From: Bryopsis sp. KO-2023
Taxonomy: Eukaryota; Chlorophyta; Ulvophyceae; Bryopsidales; Bryopsidaceae
Direction of reading: 5' to 3'
Length of the DNA: 64,000 bases
NCBI GenBank assembly: GCA_030272585.1
Contig: BSYQ01000001.1
Span: 7,765,001-7,829,000 of the forward strand
Made by a program: the position numbers and the translations under genes. This document shows, in pieces, positions 33,292-44,437 of the stretch. Below the pieces are notes generated by a model, which had not been told where the DNA came from, did no database searches, and saw only the letters and a list, made by a program, of their open reading frames with translations. Position 1 is the stretch's first letter; every line of letters begins with the position of its first letter.

Positions 33292-35850
33292 ATGGAAACC
33301 GGCGAAAAACAAGGTACCGTACCTCGACACGTCGCGAAACCAGTTCCCGCCTGTCGTCCGTCGTCAAGCGGATACAAAACCATAACGGATGGTGAAGATG
33401 TTTGGGTTGAAATTGATTGATGATTACTGTAAAATTTATCTGGCCTGTTCATTCTGCAAACTGACTTTCCTGATAGGAATTCTGGCAGTTCATAATTATA
33501 AAATTATAACGGGTACATTCAAAAAAAAAAATTGGCCAGTTGTGCTTTTTTTCGAAATACAGTAATTACATTAATCCGTGGCGACATTAATCGTGACGAG
33601 GTGAATAACAATTTGTTTTATTTATTTATGGGTTTTTTTAGTTGCACATGGAGTTGTACTGATATGGCACTGTTTTGCGGAAGTGCTTGTTGGAAGTCGA
33701 GTAATCCGGATCGCTGAAACCCCCATCTTTTCAGAACTGCAGCATCCATTTTCCATAACCCAACTGCCATGAGCATGTGATTCCTGTTCACAATTTTTTG
33801 TATATCAAACTCTAAACTGTTGGACTGTTTTTCAACTATGGGATTGCAGGAAAATCACTGCGAAAAAAGAGACTATGGAGTCATCTGCGAGGTGAGTTGA
33901 ACTACCAGAAAAAATTATTCGACATATAGAAAAAATAGCCAGGAAAAAAAAAAAACAAATCTGTTTTTGGCCGGATTTAATTTTGGACAGAATGAATTCC
34001 AGCCATTTTTACGGGTGGCGAAAATCAATCCCACCCCAATGAAAGACCCCCACCACCCAGAAATAAAACATTAATAATAATTTCATGTAAATTGCATAAG
34101 GATTTTTCTAATCCATGTGGGAATGCACCAGCCAATTTTTTTGAAGTGATGTCGCCACATGGATGGATGGCAGACTATAAATAATGGATGTTTATGCCCT
34201 TGAATATAAATTTCAGAATCGAGCATTGATGCTGATCCGGCAACCGAAAAAAAGGCGCCCTCCAGAAGAACTCGACTGAAGAAACGTGGTCTTCCGAGCA
34301 TCGATGAGGATTCAGCAGGTTGGCTGACTGACCTATTAGTATTTATTTATTTATTTATTTATTTATTTATTTTTCTTTCTTTTTTTTTTTGAAGTGAAAA
34401 ACCCAGTCCATTACAAAAGTACAGACAAATATCTTTTGAAACTAACCGCCATGAGTTAAATTCTGTGGTGATTAGTTAATTTGAATCCCATCTGATGGAC
34501 AAATTTTTTCCAGAGTGAGAAACCAGATTGCCCGACCCCCATTCCCTGAGGGATTTTCCATTCGGAACTGGAGCATATCCGTAGCATTCATTTTCCATAA
34601 CCGCAACTTCCGTGAGCATGTGATTCCAGTTCACAATGTGTTGTACGTCAGACTCTAAACTGTTTTTCAACAATGGGATTGCAGGAGTTTTTGCTGCCGA
34701 TATCACTGGATTTGGAGATGGTACGCAATTCAGTACACCCGATGGTGTTGCCACTTTGGGACAAATTGGAGGGTCTTCCAGCAATGGTGATGTGCAGCGA
34801 GCTGGTGTGCAAGTCAGTACATCCGATGGTGGGGCCGGATCAGGGCAAATCGGAGTTTCTTCCAACAGCGTCGGTGTTGTACGGGCCAGTTCTTCGCTGG
34901 ATGGTGTGAAAAAAAATAAGCCTGATGGTGGTGCAACTTCGGGAAAAATCGGAGGGTCCTCCAGCAATGGTGTTGTGCAGCCAGGTGCTGTGCAAGTCAG
35001 TACATCCCATGGTGGGGCCGGATCAGGACAAATCAGAGTTTCTTCCAACAGCGTCGGTGTTGTACGGGCCAGTGCTTTGCTGGATGGTGTGGAAAAGAAA
35101 ACGCTTGATGGTGTTGCCACTTCGGGACAAATCGGAGGGTCTTCCAGCAATGGTGGTGTGCAGCGAGCTGGTGTGCAAATCAGTGCATCCGATGGTGGTG
35201 CCAAATCAGGACAAATCAGAAATTCTTCCAACAGCGTTGGTGTTGTACAGGCTAGTGCTTCGCTTGTTGTTCAGCAGTCTTCCATTGCCGATGGGAGAAG
35301 GAATTCAGAGGTAAGATAACTTTAAAAAAATTGTGCAACCATGGCTGTGTTTCAGTCGCCCCTTCCCTCCAACAGAAATCTTTAAAAACAGACACCGACT
35401 CAAGATACTTTCTTTTTTATTTTTTGGAATATTGTGCATGTCCGGCCACCCTCACCTGATGAACAGAAAAAACATATGTGTCTTTTTGAAACATGGAGAA
35501 AATTTTGAATGGAGAGTAAGGTTGCTGTTGCTTTTGTCGCACAGAAAAATGATGGTGATCCAAACAAGATCCTTGGACAAATTGCTGTGGTGGCGTCAGA
35601 CAAAAACAAATCTGCTGGAGTCCATGGAGGAAAAATGGCCAGCGATGCTGCTGTGGCTGCAGGTGTCCAATCTGATTCGCTCAGAAAAGTCCAAAATCCC
35701 AGTTCTGGTGGAGGCCCCCCTCATATTTGTACTCAGGCGGATGGAAAGGGGTTATCGCAATCTGGATCGGTTGTGCTTGCACCGAGTGTTGGAACTGGTC
35801 CCTCGGGTGGAGGTAAACATGCAACCAATGGTGGTAGGTTCAATAAGTAA
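33292..35850 (+). CDS. unrecognised Ser/Gly-repeat protein, paralogue B (five exons)
   Basis: Exons 33292-33313, 33850-33891, 34217-34318, 34685-35310 and 35515-35850 give 375 aa. Intron phases are 1, 1, 1 and 0, identical to paralogue A, and each junction has GT-AG. The N-terminus is METGEKQ followed by KSLRKKRLWSHLR and SRRTRLKKRG, a strongly basic and possibly nuclear targeting region. Exon 4 holds the tandem repeats (SGQIGGSSSNG, SGQIGVSSNSVGVV), with one more 33-residue unit than paralogue A. The last exon is Gly/Ser-rich (NPSSGGGPP, GTGPSGGGKHATNGG). That both frames stay open despite many substitutions and a unit change argues for a translated protein. No domain is recognised. Confidence 0.65.
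33722..33849. repeat. intragenic direct repeat, 3' part of intron 1 (paralogue B)
   Basis: About 130 bp ending in the acceptor TATGGGATTGCAG match 34553-34684, the 3' part of intron 3 of the same gene. The same pair exists in copy A (about 7026-7150 and 6226-6345). Confidence 0.75.
34553..34684. repeat. intragenic direct repeat, 3' part of intron 3 (paralogue B)
   Basis: Partner of 33722-33849. Shared stretches include GAGCATGTGATTCC, CTCTAAACTG and GGGATTGCAG. Confidence 0.75.
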
Positions 35851-36394
35851 ATTTGATGGGTATATTTTCCTGTGTTTGCACACTTTTCATGTGTATTTGT
35901 TTGTTACTTGGCTTTGGGGTACTTTGTTCGGTCCCTTGAAAGACAAGAGAGATTGAGGCTAATTGGAACACAGCCAAGCCCAGTTCGAGTCTGGGCTGGC
36001 CTCATCCAAAACTGAATGAAAATAAAAATGTTGAGAGCATGGTCTGATGTTTGAGAGGACTTCCAAGAAATTCTGGCATTTTGAATCTATCGTACCGTCT
36101 CCAGCCTGGTCTGGAGTCTGACTGTTTTGCTCTTTGTTGACCTGGCCCGCTGTGGGTTGTGCATGCTGACCTCACTGTTATTTCTAGAGTTTTCTTTTTC
36201 TTCTTCTTTTGATACTTGGCTGTGCAGTTTTTTTGGGGGGAGGGGCTGCCTGGGGCTGGGGACTCCCCCTCCCAAAAAACAAACGTGTAATAAATCCGCA
36301 GAAAATTTCCTTTGAAAATTTACAGAGTGCCAACCAGTTTGTGTTGACTTTAGGGGCAAAGCGCAGAAAAAAGGAGGGAAGACTTGCCCAAACC
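35851..36394. other. intergenic downstream of paralogue B
   Basis: The first 205 bp belong to the duplicated segment. The rest is the probable leader of the next gene and shows nothing else. Confidence 0.4.
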
Positions 36395-37397
36395 ATGGCG
36401 AGCAACGACGGCAACAAGGCCAAGGCTCCCGTGCAAACCAACACCCCCTCCTCGTGTCCCTTCTTCTCCCAGCCCATCTTTGATCCGATGGAGGTGGATA
36501 GCCCTCCAGCAAGGGTGGTGAGAAGGACGGGGCTGAAGAGGAAGTCGGTTGTGGAGAGGAGCAGCGGTGGCTACGATCGGGTGGCCGTGAGGGAAGTCAA
36601 GCGAGCGAAACGGAACCCGCGCCCCAGTGAGACGAGGCTGTCGGCGCCTATGTGGCACTTCGTACAAGTGCTGACGGGGGTATACGCGGGTGAAGATCCG
36701 TATAAAGTAAGTTTGTTTGTTTGTTTGTTATCTTGTTTGTTTTCTTGTTTCTTTTCTGGATTGAAAAAAACTGCTATCTAAATAAATTAACTGAATTGTT
36801 CTTTTTGTGTTTTTTTCTTTCAAAGGTCTTCCTTCACGGTCAGCTGAGCGCATACTGGAGAGACAGCGTAGAGCGTGGAGCGTCATGCAGGAGCTCAGAC
36901 AGCAAGCGATCAGCCTCGGCAACCTCCACCTGTTCAATGAAGTAAGGAAAAATGAGTGTGAAAAAAAAAAGAAGTAAACTTCAGAGCCGCTTATAAATTA
37001 TCATTGATATATTTTTTGAAACTCGCTTATGATGTTTTTTATTTTTGCTGAGCCTGTTATATAGATGGAATCAAATTCAAAGGATTTTTACACAAGGCCA
37101 AAAGGCTTGAGTCCAGAATTATTAAATAAAAACAAAAATACCTGGTCATTGAAAGTATATATATATATCCCAGAAAAAAATTAGCTGAGATTGCCCATGC
37201 AATTATGGGGGGTTGTTTTTTCTCTCTCCCAAAGCATCAGATTTCATTGGTGCTGGTGAGCCTTTATTTCTGGAGGTTCAATTCTTCTTAGTTCTGAGTC
37301 AGCCCACACATTTTTTTTGCAGGTTATTTCGGAATCGGGATATGACCAGGGGCATGGGGTGATGTCCGTGGACTATGGGCTTTGCTCATTGTTCTAA
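36395..37397 (+). CDS. small basic protein, probably nuclear, unrecognised (three exons)
   Basis: Proposed exons 36395-36689, 36826-36941 and 37323-37397 give 161 aa. Exon 1 is GC-rich with Lys/Arg clusters (GLKRKS, VKRAKRNPRP) and the motif IFDPMEVDSPP. Exon 2 in this frame is a clear amphipathic helix (ERILERQRRAWSVMQELRQQ) and ends at a good GTAAGG donor. Exon 3 follows TTTTTTTTGCAG and ends GLCSLF-stop. The weak point is the exon 1 donor: GTGAAG at 36690 keeps this frame, whereas the stronger GTAAGT at 36708 would put exon 2 in another frame that stops at its end. No family is recognised. Confidence 0.5.
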
Positions 37398-37789
37398 AAA
37401 AAAAAAGGGGTAGCGGGTAGTTAGTATTTACAAAAAAAATACAAAAAAGAGAAAAACAAAAAAGAAAAAACCCCAAGCAATGTCTGTCAATTGCTTGGGA
37501 AGCAAAAGAGTGGGGGGGTGTATCGAGTCGAAAAGTAATCAACAGGCCTATGTACATAATTACTATTTGATTTTTGTCAACCTTTGTCCAAAACCGGGAA
37601 ATAGGGGAGGGGGATTTTAGGGATATATTTGATGGACTGGTGGATTGGAGTGGTGGATCGGATTCATGGAGGAGAAGAGCATAGTGGAGCAAAACTGAAA
37701 ACTGTGGAGGAAAATCATTGGGGCTGGTGGAGGACCAGGGGAAAATCAGTGGACGAAGTCATATGAGATGACTGTTATTTTTTATTTTT

Positions 37790-38050
37790 TGATGCATGCG
37801 ATTCTTAGATTTTCGATTCTTTGGCAGCAAATTCTTTTTTTTTGATTTTTGGATGCATTCTATTCTTTATTCATTATTTTTTGATGCAGCGAATTCTTTA
37901 TTCTTGATTCTAGGCGGCAGCAAATTCTTTATTTTTTATTTTATGCAGCAGCAAATTCTTTATTTTTTTATTTTTGGCAGCATCAAATTCTTTATTCAGT
38001 AGCGAATTCTTTATTCATTATTTTTGGATGCAGCGTATTTTTTATTGGCG
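37790..38050. repeat. short tandem repeat built on GCAGCAAATTCTTTATT
   Basis: About seven imperfect units of 25-35 bp, each with (A/G)AATTCTTTATT followed by a T-rich stretch and GCAGC. Confidence 0.75.
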
Positions 38051-38179
38051 GGTGGTGGGTGCAGCAAATGGACTGGAACAATGTGGCAAATTAATAGTTG
38101 GATTTTACATGGCAGGAAAAAAAATTGATATTTTGGATATTTTAACCTTTAGTTTTTCTTCCCCCCTGAAACCCAGAAA

Positions 38180-39440
38180 AAAAATTGGACAGTGGATCGT
38201 CACCAACCTCTGTTTGGATGAGGTCGGCGACGATCTACCAGAATCTCCACCTCAATATGGGTGGTCGATTGGGTAATGGGGGGAAGTGGGCAGGAAACGC
38301 AAAAGGTTGAAAAAGTTTTGAAAAAATTAATATGAAGGGAAAAAAAAGGAACTCGGAATTTTGTGGAGACTGAAAAAAATGAAATAAAAGGTTTATAAAG
38401 GAAAAGGAACTGGGGATTTTTCTGAAAACATGGATTTTCCCGAAAAAAAAAGTTAAACGAAGGGAAAAAAAGGAGCTGGTGATCTTTGTGGAGACTGGAA
38501 AAAAAAACATGTTTACAAGGGAAAATGAACTGGGAATTTTTCTGGAAACATGGGTTTTCCCGAAAAAAAAAAATTATACGAAGGGAAAAAAAGGAGCTGG
38601 TGATCTTTGTGGAGACTGGAAAAAAAAACATGTTTACAAGGGAAAATGCACTGGGAATTTTTCTGGAAACATGGGTTTTTCCTGAAGAAAAGTTATACAA
38701 AGGGAAAAAAAAAGCTGGTGCATGGAATCAGCAGAATTGAAGTGTTGGTCCATGAACGAATAAAAGAAACTTTTGGAACATTGGATTTTTTGAAGATGGG
38801 ATTGTTTTTTCTTCAAAGGACAATGAATTGGGTTTTTTCAGTGCATCCCACCCTCTCGATTTTCTTCCCTGGCAAACCTAAAAAACAGAAAAAATGTCAG
38901 GTGGATCGCCACCAGTCTCTATTTGAATGAGACCGGCGGTGATGGACTGGGCAGCCCCACCTCAACATGGGTGGCAGTAGGAAAAAAAAAAAAAAAAAAT
39001 TGGTTTGGGAGGGAAGCGGAGGAGAAAGCAAGAGGGTGGGATCTGGAATAAACTGGCATATCTTCACTTTGGCTTTTCTCACGTGGATTTTTTTTTTTTG
39101 CCCCAAAAGAACAGTGCAAGGCTCAGTGATGGGGACCAAAGAAAATGAAAAACAAAATCGGATAATGGGGGTCAGAAAAAAAAAAAAAAAACAGGCTGGT
39201 GTTTTTGGAGAAAATAACCTTTTTCAAAAGAAGAGGGATGGAATGGTAGATTTGAAAGAATTGGATAAAAGTGAATGCTTTCTATGAAGACAGTGAGAAT
39301 AGTTTTATTCTGGACAAAATTATTGGAGTTTTATTTTGTAATGGGCCACCCCCTAGTCCCCCTCACGCGAAACTGGACAGTGGATCGCAACCAACCTCTG
39401 TTTAAATGAGGTCGGCAGCGATCGACCCTGATATTTTGAC
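38180..39440. repeat. three dispersed copies of a ~75-bp module
   Basis: A module with TGGATCG-CACCA-CTCT-TTT and GAG-TCGGC-G-GAT occurs near 38190-38265, 38900-38975 and 39372-39430. The copies are more diverged than the 120-bp units that lie between the first two. Confidence 0.7.
38334..38720. repeat. minisatellite with ~120-bp unit
   Basis: Units begin with GAAGGGAAAAAAAGGAGCTG near 38336, 38460, 38580 and 38699. The middle two are nearly identical. Each contains an A-run, AACATGTTTACAAGGG and ATTTTTCTGGAAACATGG. Confidence 0.9.
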
Positions 39441-41200
39441 TCGAAACCCAAAATATGGGCAGGGTGGGGGAGGATTAGTGAGGGGGGCAAAAGGGGGTGG
39501 TTAGAACAGTCCAAAATTTGGATTCTGTAAAAAATAATTTTGGACATTGAACAATTTGTCTCAGTGTGTGTGTTTTGGTGTTATCGTGATATAGACCCGA
39601 TATAGACCAATCTTGCAGTTTGCAATTTTAGAATCTCAATGATCCCAACGCAATTTCCAGATTGCATCCAGGAATGCTTTTGCATGAGTATCCAGTCAAC
39701 CTGATTAAACCGACTTCTTCAACATTCAGAATTATTTTTTGGGATCTACAATGAGTATCAGAATTGTTTGCATGCACAGCCTTTTTTTATTCCCTTTTTT
39801 TGTTTGTACCCCTGCTGATCTTGCACTCTGATAGTCACTCAAATCCTGAAACCACCATTTTTTTAATTCTCTGAATGGCTCAGATTTCGCTTTCATTTAT
39901 TTTTCAATTCTTTGTATTCACATTTTTCCTGTTTTGTCTTTCTTCCCTCTGTTTTCCTGACAATCTTGTGAGTTCTTGTTAAAGGAATCTAGGAGGAATT
40001 AGGACAGAATGGAGGTGGTGCTTCAGGCAATAGAGTAACCACCAGTCAATTTTTGATGTCGCATTCTTACACTGGGGTGGCCTCTCCTCTTGTAAGGGCC
40101 ACTGTTCTGGTGGTTTTCCACTAGGTTTTCCTGTGTTTTGGATATCTCAGTGATGGGGGGTGGTTTTGGGAGAGGGATGTGCTGAAGGCGGCTTGCGAAA
40201 ACAGCTAGCAGGATCCGGTCAAAAACCGGGGTGTCGGACTGATGCTTTTTTTGGAATGGTACAAGTGAAAACAAATAGTAAAGTGCTGGAGAAAGAACAC
40301 CAGTGTTGTGTGTGCATAATGCCGATTGGTGATTGAAATCGTGGTCATAATGAGCCCACAGTGAGGCAAGGTCCCTCATTTCCTTATTGAAACATTGTTA
40401 CAGACTGGCAAATCCACACACATATTGGGTGAAGTTTCTTCCATTGGCTAGAAAAATAATCAGATTAAGCTCTGCTGACTTCCCAATGCCCACCTAGTCC
40501 CACTAATTTCCTTTCTTTGTTCAGAACTTTTTTTTTCAACATATTTTTGACAGTTCCTAACTTCTGCACACAAGCAGGACTCTGGAATTGAATTTGAATT
40601 CTGGATTCAGATGAACACCACCCACACTCAGGAGCTTCTTGCTTCTTAGAGAGCTCCGATGGCTCGACTTTCATATGCATAGTCGTATGCCATCTAAAGG
40701 ACTTGACCGATAACGCTGAATGTGGTGCTGAATGTGGTGCTGGTCCCGGTAGTTTGCCCTTTACTTTCAAGTACTTGAATTTGGAAAATGAAGCAGTCTG
40801 TCACCGCTGCCAACTCATGAATTCTATTGAATTTGATTGAATTAATCAAAAATTCCCCTAATTGGGTGCGGTTGGGTTGTTACGAAGCAGAAAGGAGTAT
40901 CCTTTTACCTGAATGTCCCAAAGAAGGTCCCTTATGATAACTGCCAAAACAGAATTGAACTCAAAATTCGCATTGCCCCTTACACCTCTTTTGTGCTATT
41001 TTGTGTGGGTCAGTCCTTCCTGGGGAGAATTTGTGGTGGAGTGTTGTTAATACAGGTGTTCATTTCTAATCCGTTCAATACAATTCTCCAACATCGCCAC
41101 GTACAGTTTCATCTGATATCAGGGAAAATTAGGCCAATTTTAAAAAGGAAATAGAACTGAGCAGGGTCGGCCCTATAAATTTGCTAACTTGGTTGCGTAT

Positions 41201-44200
41201 CTTCGCACAGGTGGAAGCGGGCGGCCATGTTCCAAATTCTGGATGAATTGCCCCCCCCCAACCACCTTTTTTTTATTCTTGCAAAAAAATATATTGCAGT
41301 CGAGATGACCCCACACACCGACCTCTTTTTTTTTTTCTCTCCCCCAAAATCTATGATCTCTCTGTCCATTACATATTCAGCAGTCAAAGAATAGCTTCGA
41401 AAGAAAATTTTACCACGAAAGTAACTAGAAAAGAAAAAAAATACATGCAAACACACACGCACACACATATACACTATAAAAATTCACACACGATATTGGT
41501 AACTTTTTTTTTTTTCCCTCGAGTGAGTTTCCTCTCCAACCCTCCCCCCCCACCTTTCTTTTTTTCTTCTACTTCTGTGGCTGTTTTTCCATTCTCTTCT
41601 TTTCTTTTTTGGTTGTTCATGCCATCCCAGAATTATTAGTCCATAAACGTCAAAAATGACAGAACTTCGAAATCTTCCCTCGTCACCCCCCTTCTACAAA
41701 AACCTTTTTTTTTTCCTTTTCTCCCTCCCCATTTTTTTTCTCTCTCTCTTTCTTTACTTACACAAGACAAAATCCCAGCCCACACAAATGAAGTCTTCAT
41801 ACCTTTGCATTACAATCACTACCACTCGCAGCAAATTCAATGAGTTATTCTTTTTCTTTCTTTTTTTTTTTTTGCCTTTTTTTTTTCGACCATTTTTTGT
41901 TTGTTTTTAGATTTCAGTGGTAATGTACAACAACGGAGTTTCACCCAATTCCTTTCCCAACTCCACCCACACAGTATTTTTTTAAAGTTTTCTCATGTTT
42001 TTTTTTTTGCCTTGGACAGTACGTCCCATTGCATTCCTGCTCTCCAATCCATGCTGACACATAAAAACCATCCAACACACAAAAAAAAAGAATGCCGGCT
42101 TCACAGTTGGTTAAATTTTTCTTCTTTTTTCTTCTTCTTTTTGTTTTTCTGTCCTTCCTCATGTGAACTTATTTTTGAAATTAAAAAAAAAAAAGAAAAG
42201 AGAGAGACAAAGGAAAAAGAAAGAAAGAAAGGATGAGCACGTAAATTCAGTTGGAACAAAAAATAACAATTTAATTTTTTTTTTTCTTCTTTGTTTTGTT
42301 TTTCTTCTTCTTCCTTTCTTCATCATCATTTTCCCTCCTCCCAAAATGACACAAAAAAAAAGTATATGTTCTGTTGAAGAAACACAAAAAAAAACAAAAA
42401 AGAAACACCGGTCCAACGCTCTTTTATCCTGATATTCAGTGTATGCCTACATTTCACCCCGGGACTCGACTCAATTTTTCTTCTTTTTTTTTTCCTTCTT
42501 CTTCTTCTTCGAAAGGCGAAGCAGAGACAGACGCTAAGCCTTTTTTTAATTCTTTGTTTGGTTTTCTTGAAAATCACAATTTCCTACAACTCCCCACCCC
42601 CACCCCCTACCCCCCTATATCCACCTCACACTCCATCTTCATCAATTTCCCCCCTGAATCCCCCCCCCCAACTCCCTCAAATCTTCGAACATAGCTTTTC
42701 TATTAAATAAAAAAGTCTATTGTAAAAACAAAGATTCAAGGGGCAAAATGAACAAACAAAAAAAATGTACAAAAAAAAAAAGAAAGAAATCAAACACAGG
42801 GAAGAAAAAATAACACAGCACCTCGTCTTGGCGAGAATTATAAAACAATAAAAAGAAAACCGAAGCCACACAGAGGCCTTTGTTCTTCCCCAAACTTGCC
42901 TATTCCCTACTAAAAAAAAAAAAAGGGCCAAAAAAAAAAAAGTTGAGGATATTGATTAAGACAAAAAAAAAAAAGACAAAAGACAAAATCAACCTCTTTT
43001 TCCATACTCAAACACTGGAATTCCTTTCCTTTTTTTTCATTTTTTTTTCCCTCTCTCTATCTCCTCCCTACCAGCAAGGCCCATCATGTGCATTAGAAAA
43101 TGTGTCATCAGTACTTAATAGATGTGTGAAATATATTGCTCCAGGTGGAAAATGATCAACTGTAGTGGTGAAGTGCAAAAATCCCACCGGTGTTTTTTTT
43201 TTCTTGTCCCCAGGCCAAGATTCACCGGACCTCTCTCTTTTTTCTTAAATGAAATATCTCTAAAATTTAGGAGTCAAAAATTTCTGTTTCTCCATATATC
43301 GAACATGTAAAGGGCTTTCCCTTTTTTTTTCCTTGATTTTTTGGCTTTTTTTTTTTTTTGGTTCTACAAAAAAAAAAGCAGCAGCAGTCATCGTTGCAGC
43401 AGTTCTTTTTTTTTCAACTTTGTCACACGACACATTAAGGGCTGTTTTTTTTTCAACTCCTGCTTTCTGCTTCCCAATTACCCCCCTTCCCCCCGGACCC
43501 CTTGTAAACCCATATGACTGACGCCAATTTTTAGAACCTATCCATACCAGTCTTGCCATCACCACCCTCTCCATTTCGTTCTTTGTTTTTCAACCTCCGG
43601 CTTGGTTTTTTTCTTTTCTTTTTTTTTTTCCTCTGTATCGAAATCAGAAAAAGACAAAAATATCTCAGCAAGTTTTAAAAAACCGTTTCTTTTTTTTCTT
43701 CTTGATTTTGATTTTTTTTTCGTCTGTTTTTCTTTTTCTTTTTCTTTTTCCTTTCTTTTTTTTTTTGGACCTCGATCGATGAGACTGCAGATATTCCGTC
43801 AGACATCCAGCCTAGCATCCCCAGCCGTTCTTCAGTTTCTGTTTTCTTTTTCTGTTTTGATCCCAATGGGCAAGAAAAAAAGAGAGTGCTTTCTGTAAAA
43901 AAAAAGTAGAGTTTTTGTGATATCTTTTTTTTTTCTTCCCTTTTTTTTTTTTTTTATAACTCTCCTCTGCCCCTAGATGGAAAACAAAGAGGAGGGCAGA
44001 TCCTATGAAACCTTGCAACAATGTCTTGGATATAGATGCATGCATATTCATATGTAGAATATAGATATATAGAGAAATATATATATAAGTGTGTGTGTAA
44101 ATTTCCCAAGGGATCGCTAGAAAACAGTCCAAAAACCTCCCAACACCAAACCAAAAAAAAAAGCAGGAAAAAAAAAGGAAAAAAACAAACAAACTACATG

Positions 44201-44437
44201 GGAACTCTGTTTCTCCTTTTGTGCTCCTTTTCTTTTCTTTTTTTTCTACGCATCTTGAATTGATAATTCTCCCCCCCCCCCTCCACCCTAGCTTTTTTCG
44301 CTTTTCTTTTCTATCTCTTTCCACAAAAAAAAAAATGTTGCTGCTGTTGTTTTCCTTGTATACCTTTTTTTTCTTCAGTTTCTTTTCTTTTCTTTTCCTC
44401 TTTTTTTTTTAACGTTTTCCCTAAGCGATCATCCAAA
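41201..44437. other. homopolymer-rich region downstream of katanin p80
   Basis: Very dense poly-T, poly-A and poly-C runs with CT-rich stretches and no supportable gene. It begins at the katanin stop codon (minus strand), so part of it may be that gene's 3' UTR. Confidence 0.5.

Larger units (their letters stand above)
33147..36055 (+). repeat. duplicated 2.9-kb segment, copy B
   Basis: Inverted partner of 4952-7916. It starts at TTACAGTACC and ends at ATGTTTGAG. Introns, exons and about 145 bp upstream of the start codon are all included. A tetranucleotide (TTTA)n tract lies at about 34340-34372 in the third intron, with the same tract in copy A. Confidence 0.9.
37398..41200. other. gene-poor AT-rich region with several repeats
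   Basis: No supportable gene. It contains the repeats listed separately at 37790-38050, 38180-39440 and 38334-38720, and poly-A/T runs elsewhere. A 101-codon minus-strand frame at 40465-40770 has no domain. Confidence 0.5.
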
